Source of the DNA: DASWOJ01 sp964242415
GTDB lineage: Bacteria; Pseudomonadota; Alphaproteobacteria; Acetobacterales; Acetobacteraceae
DNA: 6,563 bases
Direction: 5' to 3'
NCBI GenBank assembly: GCA_964242415.1
Contig: CAXTAT010000066.1
Location: 1 to 6,563, forward strand
This document shows, in pieces, positions 1 to 5,631 of this stretch. Made by a program: the position numbers and the translations under genes. Numbering within the stretch: position 1 is the first letter of the stretch; every line of letters starts with the position of its first letter. The notes below the pieces were generated by a model. That model searched no databases. It saw nothing but the letters and a program-made list of their open reading frames with translations, and was not told where the DNA came from.

Positions 1-2
1 CC

Positions 3-245
3 TTATGCTGCGAAAGCTATGCCAGACAACAATATGATCGCGGACAGACACTAAGACCCAACGCCTCAATGTGGGCGCGGCCGTTCTCCTTCAGCTTTAG
101 GGAGGGTGGCTGCTATTTCGTAGTGCGCAACGTCTGTGTGATCGTGCCGGTTTCTCAAGACCCACGGCAGCCGATTGCAAGAAATCTGCACTTCGCTCCC
201 TCAAAGTTCCTGATGCGCCCAGATTTCAGCACCGTTTTTGATTAG
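3..245 (+). other. weak open reading frame entering from the left edge
   Basis: One forward frame is open from the window edge for 80 codons and ends with TAG at 243-245. The first ATG in it is at 69, which would give 58 residues. The reading includes WARPFSFSF, CYFVVRNVCVIVPV and ends in FSTVFD. I recognise no family. A run of 80 codons without a stop is only mildly surprising at ~53% G+C, codon third positions are less G/C-biased than in the genes downstream, and no ribosome-binding site precedes the ATG. It may be the tail of a truncated gene or chance; I lean towards chance. Confidence 0.15.
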
Positions 246-395
246 CGACGACCTCAACCCGCGGCCGGAACTTTTAACCGATGCCATCATATAAGCCGGA
301 ATATTAGGTTCAGAACGCCTTGCAATGTAACGGTCGTTCAGATGCCCAGGGCCCTTCTAAAGATCCCTTATTGACCGCTTCATACGTAGAACGGC

Positions 396-401
396 AGGAG
401 G
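396..401 (+). promoter_or_regulatory. orphan perfect Shine-Dalgarno AGGAGG
   Basis: AGGAGG at 396-401 matches the anti-Shine-Dalgarno core exactly, but no ATG, GTG or TTG lies 5-12 bases downstream. The first permease start (GTG 489) is 87 bases away and in a frame that has a TGA at 420-422. The site therefore either belongs to a broken or non-canonical start, or is coincidental. The frame beginning near 412 reads a hydrophobic, signal-peptide-like segment that stops at 496 (see findings). Confidence 0.3.
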
Positions 402-488
402 TCGGAGAACCGCTGAACCTGAGACTCTGCTCGCCTGCGGCATCGTCGCGCTTGGCTTCCCCGGCCCGCTGCTTGCATACTCCCCACC

Positions 489-1340
489 GTGCCCCTAACC
501 CAAATCGCCCTTCCCACCGAAACCCTACCGTCCCGTCCCACCCAGGCACGGCCCTCCGAGCATACCCCCCGCCGCTCCCTCCCCACCGCCTGGCTAGGCC
601 CGGCCTCCATCGCCGCCATGCTCCTGGCCTGGACCGCCCTCTCCACCTCCGGCGCAGTTCCAAGGGACCTCCTTCCCGCGCCCACCGACGTATGGGCCGC
701 CGCCCGGGACATCCTGCGCGACGGCTACCGCGGCACCACCCTGCAGGGCAACGCGCTTGCCACCCTGGGGCGCATGGCCGGGGGCTTCGGCCTGGCTGCA
801 CTGCTGGGCGTGCCCCTCGGCCTGTGGATGGGCCGTGCGCCGCGGGCCAATGCCGCGCTCGGCTGGGCGGTGCAGTTCATGCGGCCGCTGCCGCCGCTGT
901 CCTACATGATCCTGCTGATCCTATGGCTCGGCACGGGGGACGGGTCGAAGACCGCGCTGCTGTTCCTGACGGCGTTCCCGATCATCGTCGCCGCCAGCGC
1001 CGCCGGGGCGGGTACGGTGGCGGTGCAGCGCATCCAGGCGGCGCAGGCGCTCGGGGCTAGCCGGCGGCAGGTGCTGCGCCATGTCGTGCTGCCGTCGGCG
1101 GCGCCGATGGTGCTGACGGGCTTGCAGATCGCGCTCGCGGCGGCGTTCAGCACCGTCGTGTCGGCGGAGCTGATGGCGGCCAGCAACGGCCTCGGATGGA
1201 TGGTGATCTCGGCCAGCACGTTCCTGCGCAACGATGTCATTATCCTGTGTATCCTGCTGCTGGGGGCGATGGGGATGACGCTCGCCTGGGGGCTGCGCCT
1301 GCTGGACCGCCGGTTTGTGCACTGGCGTGGACGGCTGTGA
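489..1340 (+). CDS. tauC: TauC-type ABC transporter permease (first of two)
   Basis: Inner-membrane permease subunit of a taurine/sulfonate/nitrate-type (NitT/TauT) ABC importer, 283 residues, close to the usual 250-280. After a Pro/Thr-rich N-terminus of about 33 residues, a first membrane helix spans roughly 35-53. The family pattern follows: MRPLPPLSYM at 131-140 and the WLGTGDGSK segment at 146-154. The EAA coupling loop is at about 184-211, AAQALGASRRQVL followed by the conserved LP at 201-202. Then come AELMAASNGLGWM and the C-terminal RRFVHW. From memory this tracks E. coli TauC through the same blocks (RPVPPLAW, IWFGIGETSK, AAQSLGAS, ILTGL, AELIAATRGLG). GTG 489 is the only conventional start between the upstream TGA (420-422) and the first helix. 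It lacks a clear ribosome-binding site, so the N-terminus is less sure than the rest. It is a paralogue of the next gene, and the two probably form a heterodimeric channel. Confidence 0.88.
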   Translation: MPLTQIALPTETLPSRPTQARPSEHTPRRSLPTAWLGPASIAAMLLAWTALSTSGAVPRDLLPAPTDVWAAARDILRDGYRGTTLQGNALATLGRMAGGFGLAALLGVPLGLWMGRAPRANAALGWAVQFMRPLPPLSYMILLILWLGTGDGSKTALLFLTAFPIIVAASAAGAGTVAVQRIQAAQALGASRRQVLRHVVLPSAAPMVLTGLQIALAAAFSTVVSAELMAASNGLGWMVISASTFLRNDVIILCILLLGAMGMTLAWGLRLLDRRFVHWRGRL

Positions 1341-1362
1341 GCACGCACCGGTGCGGCGCCCC

Positions 1363-2163
1363 ATGACCACGCCGGTGGAGGCGGGCGTGAACCCGGCGCG
1401 CACCATCCCGCTTTGGGCCGTGACGGGAGTCGCCATGGCCGTCGTGGCGGCGGCCTGGGTGGGCGTGACCAGCAGCGGGCTGGTGGGCGACCTGTTCCTG
1501 CCTGGGCCGGCCGACCTGTGGAGCGGGATGCAGGAGCTGCTGACCGAGGGCTACAAGGGCCGCAGCCTGGGCGAGCATATCGGCATGAGCCTGATGCGCG
1601 TCGGCGCCGGGTTCGTGACCGGGGCGGTGGTGGGCACCGTGCTTGGGTTGGGGATGGGGACGGTGCGCTGGCTGGACGCGGCGGCGTCGCCGTTCATCGA
1701 GTTCCTGCGGCCGCTGCCGCAACTGGCGTACTTGGTGCTGCTGATCGTTTGGCTCGGCATCGGCGAGGGTAGTAAGATTACCATGCTGTTCCTGGCGGCG
1801 CTGCCGGTGTCGGCGGTGGCGGCGCGGGACGGCGTGCGCAACGTGGCGCCGGACCGTGTGCTTGCTGCCCGGGCGTTGGGGGCCTCGCCGTGGCAGGTTT
1901 TTGTGCATGTGATCGCGCCGAGCGCGCTGCCGGAGATCCTGACCGGGGCGCGGCTGGCGGCGGGCATCGTGTATGGCACGCTGATCGCCGCCGAGATCAT
2001 TGCCGGGTCGAACGGCATTGGGTGGATGATCCTGGACGCCGGGCGCTTCCTGCGGTCGGATTACGTTTTTTCTGGTATCCTGATCATCGGGGTGGCCGGC
2101 CTTGCCATCGACCGGCTGCTGCTGCTGATCGAGCGGCGGGTGGTGCATTGGGCGGGGCGTTGA
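1363..2163 (+). CDS. tauC: TauC-type ABC transporter permease (second of two)
   Basis: Second membrane subunit of the same importer, 266 residues from ATG 1363. It aligns with the preceding permease along its length: FLRPLPQLAYLVLLIVWLG near 114-132, GEGSK at 134-138, the EAA loop AARALGASPWQVF at 168-180, ILTGARLAAG, AEIIAGSNGIGWM, and a shared C-terminus RRVVHWAGR. The EAA loop carries Ala-Pro (185-186) where the neighbour and E. coli TauC have Leu-Pro. The start is uncertain. ATG 1363 lies 22 bases after the previous stop, GTG 1351 lies 10 bases after it, and an in-frame TTG at 1315 would overlap the previous gene. None has a strong ribosome-binding site, so translational coupling is likely. 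The E. coli system uses one TauC as a homodimer; two diverged copies here suggest a heterodimer arising from tandem duplication (inference). Confidence 0.87.
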   Translation: MTTPVEAGVNPARTIPLWAVTGVAMAVVAAAWVGVTSSGLVGDLFLPGPADLWSGMQELLTEGYKGRSLGEHIGMSLMRVGAGFVTGAVVGTVLGLGMGTVRWLDAAASPFIEFLRPLPQLAYLVLLIVWLGIGEGSKITMLFLAALPVSAVAARDGVRNVAPDRVLAARALGASPWQVFVHVIAPSALPEILTGARLAAGIVYGTLIAAEIIAGSNGIGWMILDAGRFLRSDYVFSGILIIGVAGLAIDRLLLLIERRVVHWAGR

Positions 2164-2165
2164 AC

Positions 2166-2173
2166 GGGGGGAA
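2166..2173 (+). promoter_or_regulatory. ribosome-binding site for the binding-protein gene
   Basis: GGGGGGAA lies six bases before ATG 2180 and fixes that start. An out-of-frame ATG at 2175 is only one base from this element, too close for normal initiation. It would encode just four codons (M-R-W-H, stop at 2187-2189). Confidence 0.6.
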
Positions 2174-2179
2174 CATGCG

Positions 2180-3193
2180 ATGGCATTGATCACGACACGC
2201 CGGGCGGCGCTGGTGGGGGCCGGGGCGATGGGCCTGGCGGGGCAGGCGCGTGCCGCGGCGCCGGACAAGGTGGACCTTGGTTTCTTCACGGAGACCAAGC
2301 CGACGATGATCGCCAAGGGCTTCGGGTGGTTCGACGCCGCGGTGGGCCAGAAGATCAACTGGACCGAGATGGCCAGCGGCGCCGAGATCAACACTGCCAT
2401 TGTTGCCGGAAGCTGCGACATTGGCCTGGCGACCGGCTCTGTTGCCACCGCCGCCGGCATTGCGCAGGGCCTGCCGTTCCAGTTGATCGGCATGGTCGAT
2501 AATATCGGACCTGCCGAGGAAATGGTGGTTCGGACCAGCGCCAACCTGAAGACCCCTGCCGACTTCAAGGGCAAGACGCTGGCGACGCCGTTTGGCTCCA
2601 CCAGCCACTTCCGGTTGTTGGGGTTCCTGAAGACCAACGGACTGACGCAGCGCGACGTGACGGTGCTGGATATGAAGCCTGCCGCGATCCAGGCGGCCTG
2701 GACCAAGGGCGACATTGATGGCGCCTACGTCTGGTCGCCGGCGAAAAGCAAGCTGCTGGAGGCGGGGGGGAGCCTGTATGACACGTCGGTGGCGCTGGAG
2801 AAGGCCGGGTATGTCATCGCCGACCTGATCGTCGTCCGCACGGCGTTCGCGCAGGCGTATCCGGACGCGGTGGTGGGCTTCCTGCAGGCGTATGGCCGTG
2901 CGTTGGACATGTGGCGGCAGAAGCCGGACGAGGCGGCGGAGATCGTCGGCAAGCAGGCGGGCGTCAGCACGGCGACGGCGATGGCCGACATGAAGGAGTA
3001 TGACTTCATTCCGCTAGGCGACCAGGCAGGGCCGCGCTGGCTGGGCACCGCGGCGGCGCCGGGCCAGTTCGCGGAGACGCTGAAGGGCACGGCGGATTTC
3101 CTGGTGGCGCAGCGCAGCATCCGCAGCGCGCCGGGGCTGGAGGTGTTCCAGCGGGCGATCAACACCGACTACATCCGCAAGGCCTCGGCGTAG
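2180..3193 (+). CDS. tauA: TauA-type periplasmic substrate-binding protein
   Basis: Periplasmic receptor that captures the substrate and delivers it to the permease pair; 337 residues against 320 in E. coli TauA. The N-terminus TTRRAALVGAGAMGLAG is a signal peptide with twin arginines at 7-8, resembling a Tat signal, with likely cleavage after A23-R24-A25. The mature part follows TauA closely by recall: SGAEINTAIVAGSCDIG (66-82), KTLATPFGSTSHFRLL (132-147; E. coli KRIAVPFISTTHYSLL), and AAIQAAWTKGDIDGAYVW (168-185; E. coli AIIAAWQRGDIDGAYVW). The KGDIDGAYVW segment is very characteristic of taurine-type binding proteins within the wider NitT/SsuA group. It starts 16 bases after the second permease and ends two bases before the ATPase gene. 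Taurine is the best guess for ligand; another sulfonate or omega-amine cannot be excluded. Confidence 0.88.
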   Translation: MALITTRRAALVGAGAMGLAGQARAAAPDKVDLGFFTETKPTMIAKGFGWFDAAVGQKINWTEMASGAEINTAIVAGSCDIGLATGSVATAAGIAQGLPFQLIGMVDNIGPAEEMVVRTSANLKTPADFKGKTLATPFGSTSHFRLLGFLKTNGLTQRDVTVLDMKPAAIQAAWTKGDIDGAYVWSPAKSKLLEAGGSLYDTSVALEKAGYVIADLIVVRTAFAQAYPDAVVGFLQAYGRALDMWRQKPDEAAEIVGKQAGVSTATAMADMKEYDFIPLGDQAGPRWLGTAAAPGQFAETLKGTADFLVAQRSIRSAPGLEVFQRAINTDYIRKASA

Positions 3194-3195
3194 GC

Positions 3196-3984
3196 ATGGA
3201 TGCGGGCACGCCGCCCGACTTCGTCAGCTTCGCCGGGGTGTCCGTGCGTTACGGGCAGGGGGCGCAGGCGGTGCGGGCGTTGGAACAGGCCGACCTGGGG
3301 TTTGCGGAGGGCAGCTTCGTATGCATCGTGGGGCCGTCCGGCTGCGGCAAGACGACCTTAATGCAGACCCTGGCCGGATTTCTGCAGCCGACCACCGGCA
3401 CCGTCAGCCTGGATGGCCGCCGTGTGGAGGGTCCCGGGCCGGAGCGCGGCGTGGTGTTCCAGCAGGCGGCGCTGTTCCCGTGGATGACGGTTGCCGCCAA
3501 TGCCGGTTTTGGCCCCCGGATGCGCCGGGACCCTGGCACGGCGGAGCGGGTGGAGGGCTGGCTGCGCACGGTGGGCCTATGGGAGTTCCGCGACCGCTAT
3601 CCCTATGAGCTGTCGGGGGGCATGCAGCAGCGCCTGGCCATTGCCCGCGCCCTGTGCAACGAGCCGAAGGTGCTGCTGATGGACGAGCCGTTCGGGGCGC
3701 TCGACGCCTTGACGCGCGAGCGGATGCAGGAGGAGCTGCACGGGGTGTGGCGGCGCACCGGCATGACGGTCGTGTTCATCACCCATAGCGTGGAGGAGGC
3801 GGTGTATCTCGGCACCGAGGTTGTCGTGATGTCGCCGCGGCCCGGACGCATCGTGGAGCGCATCCCCGTGCCGTTCGCGCGCGAGATGGCGGACGCCGGC
3901 ATCCGGGCGGTGAAAAGCAACCCGGAGTTCGTCGCCATGCGGGAGCGCGTCTTGTCGCTGATCTGGGCGATGAGCGAGGACTGA
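3196..3984 (+). CDS. tauB: TauB-type ABC transporter ATP-binding protein
   Basis: Cytoplasmic ATPase that powers the importer, 262 residues. All nucleotide-binding motifs are intact: Walker A GPSGCGKTT at 46-54 (Lys52), Q-loop Gln89 in VVFQQ, signature LSGGMQQ at 139-145, Walker B VLLMDEP at 159-165 (Asp163, Glu164), D-loop GALD at 167-170, and switch His197 in FITHSVEEA. Two features point to TauB rather than a generic NitT ATPase: EGPGPERGVVFQ before the Q-loop (E. coli EGPGAERGVVFQ) and the C-terminal VKSNPEFVAMRERVLS (E. coli IKSDPQFIAMREYVLS). It begins two bases after the stop of the binding-protein gene with no separate strong ribosome-binding site, so it is probably translated by coupling. 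Confidence 0.92.
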   Translation: MDAGTPPDFVSFAGVSVRYGQGAQAVRALEQADLGFAEGSFVCIVGPSGCGKTTLMQTLAGFLQPTTGTVSLDGRRVEGPGPERGVVFQQAALFPWMTVAANAGFGPRMRRDPGTAERVEGWLRTVGLWEFRDRYPYELSGGMQQRLAIARALCNEPKVLLMDEPFGALDALTRERMQEELHGVWRRTGMTVVFITHSVEEAVYLGTEVVVMSPRPGRIVERIPVPFAREMADAGIRAVKSNPEFVAMRERVLSLIWAMSED

Positions 3985-3993
3985 GCCACACAC

Positions 3994-3998
3994 AGGAG
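3994..3998 (+). promoter_or_regulatory. ribosome-binding site for the aminotransferase gene
   Basis: AGGAG lies five bases before ATG 4004 and supports that start. It is the best-formed ribosome-binding site in the operon, so the enzyme may be translated independently of the upstream transport genes. Confidence 0.65.
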
Positions 3999-4003
3999 CC
4001 GCC

Positions 4004-5389
4004 ATGACCCCCAATTCGCTGCACGCCCGCGACATCGCTTCCCTGGTGCACCAACAGACCAACCTGGACCAGCACGCCCGCGACGGCGCCGTCATCATCA
4101 CCCGCGGCGAGGGCTGCCGGGTGTGGGACAGCGAGGGCAAGCAGTATATCGAGGCGATGGCCGGGCTGTGGTGCGCCAGCCTGGGCTTCAGCGAGCGACG
4201 CCTGGCCGACGCCGCGCACAGGCAGATGCTGGAGTTGCCGTACTACCATACGTTCTTCCAGAAGGGTCATACCCCGGCAATTGAGTTGGCGGAGAAGCTG
4301 CTGTCCGTTGCTCCCGCCGGGATGCGGCGCGTGCTGTTCCAGTGCAGCGGGTCGGAGGCGAACGACGCCGCCATTAAGCTCGCTTGGCTGTACTGGGGCG
4401 TGCAGGGGCAGCCCGGCCGCACCAAGATCATCGGGCGCGTCCGGGGGTATCACGGCAACACGGTCGCCAGCGTCAGCCTGTCGGGGCAGCCGCACATGCA
4501 TGCCGGGTTCAACCTGCCGCTGCCGGGCTTCCTGCATACGGACAACCCGAACTTCTATCGATTTTCGCATGATGGGGAGAGCGAGGAGGCGTTCGGCCAG
4601 CGCATGGCCGACAACCTGGAGGCGCTGATCGTCGCCGAGGGGCCGGACAGCATCGCCGCCTTCTTCGCCGAGCCGGTGCAGGGGGGCGGCGGCGCGATCA
4701 CCCCGCCGCGCGGCTACTTCGAGCGTATCCAGGCGGTGCTGCGGAAGTATGACATCCTGTTCATCGCCGACGAGGTGATCTGCGGCTTTGGCCGGACGGG
4801 GAATATGTGGGGCAGCGATACCTATGCCTTGCAGCCTGACATGATCAGTTGCGCCAAGCAGCTTTCGGCCGCGTATCAGCCGATCAGCGCCCTGATGGTT
4901 GGCGTGCGGGTGCATGAGGCGATGCTGGAGGCCAGCCGGCGGCATGGCAGCTTTGGCCATGGCTATACCTATGGTGGGCATCCCGTCGCGTGCGCGGTCG
5001 CGTTGGAGACGCTGCGGATCTATGAGGAGCGCGACATCGTTGGGCATGTGCGCTCCGTTGCCCCGGCGTTCCTGGACGGCTTGGCGGCGTATGCCGGTCA
5101 CCCGCTGGTGGGGGATGTGCGCGGGGTCGGGCTGATCGCAGGGGTGGAGCTGATGGCGGACAAGGCCGCGCGTTTGCCGTTCCCGCCGGGCTTGGGGGTG
5201 GGGCTGCGCGTGCAGGGGGAGTGCGAGGCTGCCGGGCTGATCGTGCGCGCCATCGGCGACCGCATTGCCTTTACGCCGCCGCTGATCATCGATGCGGCGG
5301 AGATCGGCGAGATGTGCCGCCGCTTTGGGCAGGGCCTGGATGCTGCCTGGCGTGGGATGCAGGCGGCGCCGAGCTTGGCGGCGGAGTAG
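4004..5389 (+). CDS. class III PLP-dependent omega-amine:pyruvate aminotransferase
   Basis: Cytoplasmic fold-type I aminotransferase, 461 residues, usual for omega-transaminases. Visible landmarks are AMAGLWC (51-57), the phosphate-binding SGSEAND (115-121), the YHG stacking site (149-151), ADEVICGFGRTG (255-266; Asp256 pairs with the pyridine nitrogen), Schiff-base Lys285 in CAKQLSAAY, and YTYGGHP (321-327; Thr322 contacts the cofactor of the partner subunit). Arg415 in GLIVRAIGDR sits where omega-transaminases carry the mobile arginine that binds the carboxylate of pyruvate. It follows the ATPase gene by 19 bases as the last operon member. With a TauABC-type importer the natural reading is taurine:pyruvate aminotransferase (Tpa), giving sulfoacetaldehyde and alanine. 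Beta-alanine, hypotaurine or putrescine are alternatives within the same family. Class is near certain; the amine donor is inferred from context only. Confidence 0.9.
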   Translation: MTPNSLHARDIASLVHQQTNLDQHARDGAVIITRGEGCRVWDSEGKQYIEAMAGLWCASLGFSERRLADAAHRQMLELPYYHTFFQKGHTPAIELAEKLLSVAPAGMRRVLFQCSGSEANDAAIKLAWLYWGVQGQPGRTKIIGRVRGYHGNTVASVSLSGQPHMHAGFNLPLPGFLHTDNPNFYRFSHDGESEEAFGQRMADNLEALIVAEGPDSIAAFFAEPVQGGGGAITPPRGYFERIQAVLRKYDILFIADEVICGFGRTGNMWGSDTYALQPDMISCAKQLSAAYQPISALMVGVRVHEAMLEASRRHGSFGHGYTYGGHPVACAVALETLRIYEERDIVGHVRSVAPAFLDGLAAYAGHPLVGDVRGVGLIAGVELMADKAARLPFPPGLGVGLRVQGECEAAGLIVRAIGDRIAFTPPLIIDAAEIGEMCRRFGQGLDAAWRGMQAAPSLAAE

Positions 5390-5423
5390 TGCAGGATCGC
5401 GGTGGGCGGGGATGGCGGTCTGA

Positions 5424-5446
5424 AGCGCCATGCGCGCTGATTGTTT
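5424..5446 (+). terminator. possible weak terminator after the operon
   Basis: AGCGC (5424-5428) can pair with GCGCT (5434-5438) around a five-base loop, followed directly by GATTGTTT (5439-5446). An alternative overlapping stem pairs ATGGCG (5412-5417) with CGCCAT (5426-5431). The stem is short and the T-tract interrupted, so this is a candidate only. The larger palindrome at 5463-5567 could also end or stabilise the transcript. Confidence 0.3.
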
Positions 5447-5462
5447 CGTGACGCCCGGAGCG

Positions 5463-5567
5463 CGTCGTTGCGGGGACTGCTTGCGAGGCGGCGTAGGGGG
5501 GCGTCGGCACGGAGGTTTCGTGCTGTCGGCTTCCCATGCCGCGCCGCGAGGGCGGCTCGCAATGACG
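5463..5567. repeat. REP/MITE-like imperfect palindromic element (~105 bp)
   Basis: The left end CGTCGTTGCG (5463-5472) and the reverse complement of the right end, CGTCATTGCG (5558-5567), agree at 9 of 10 bases. Ten bases further in, GCGAGGCGGC (5483-5492) and the complement of 5538-5547, GCGGCGCGGC, agree at 8 of 10. The intervening blocks hardly match. The CGTCATTGCGAG terminus resembles the ends of short dispersed intergenic repeats I recall from alphaproteobacterial genomes. It sits in the spacer between the operon and the lipoprotein gene, where such elements usually lie. It encodes no protein. Whether it is repeated elsewhere in this genome cannot be seen from one window. Confidence 0.5.
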
Positions 5568-5631
5568 GTTTGCGATGCGGAATCGTGACGGTCAGAGCGA
5601 ACGGTCGTTGGTACAATACTGGCGAGGATTG

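Larger units (their letters stand above)
1..488. other. AT-richer leader region without a confident gene
   Basis: This stretch precedes the transporter operon and holds no gene I can defend. Counting by hand, the first 420 bases are about 53% G+C, against about 73% for a sample line inside the first permease (601-660), so the composition changes sharply just before the operon. All forward frames except one are interrupted often; the exception is described separately (3-245). I see no tRNA fold, no transposase motif and no convincing sigma-70 promoter. A TATAAG hexamer at 290-295 has no matching -35, and a TTGACC at 371-376 has no matching -10. The operon promoter presumably lies here but cannot be placed. 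The region could be old intergenic DNA or the remains of a deleted or transferred gene. Confidence 0.6.

Noticed and set aside
53..164. Direct repeat AAGACCCA at 53-60 and 157-164
   Set aside because: Eight bases, two copies only, with no regular spacing or similar flanks; easily chance and not a CRISPR or iteron array.
267..295. Possible general-stress (EcfG) or sigma-70 promoter: GGAAC at 267-271, TATAAG at 290-295
   Set aside because: No GTT-type -10 follows GGAAC at 16-17 bases, and TATAAG lacks a -35 at the right distance.
310..801. Reverse open frame of 163 codons across the leader and permease start
   Set aside because: Mostly Arg/Gly/Trp-rich antisense of the permease; only its last ~35 residues fall in the leader and match no family.
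320..1060. Forward open frame of 246 codons starting at TTG 320
   Set aside because: From 489 on it is an alternative frame of the permease gene, Arg/His/Pro-rich. Its first ~55 codons are unrecognisable and no ribosome-binding site precedes TTG 320.
1240..2715. A 491-residue reverse-strand open frame across the second permease and the binding protein
   Set aside because: Low-complexity His/Gln/Arg/Pro content and no motifs; the forward strand carries intact transporter genes throughout.
3779..5431. A 550-residue open frame on the reverse strand opposite the ATPase end and the aminotransferase gene
   Set aside because: It is the antisense shadow of a GC-rich gene: His/Arg/Pro/Gln-rich with no recognisable domain, while the forward strand encodes a complete aminotransferase with all catalytic residues.
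5586..5617. Promoter for the lipoprotein: TACAAT (5612-5617) with TGACGG (5586-5591)
   Set aside because: Spacing of 20 bases is too long and the upstream hexamer is poor. Transcription would begin at about 5624, leaving almost no leader for the ribosome-binding site.
5575..5631. Longer lipoprotein start at ATG 5575
   Set aside because: It would put 19 polar residues before the signal peptide and has no ribosome-binding site; ATG 5632 has GAGGA upstream and gives a standard lipoprotein leader.
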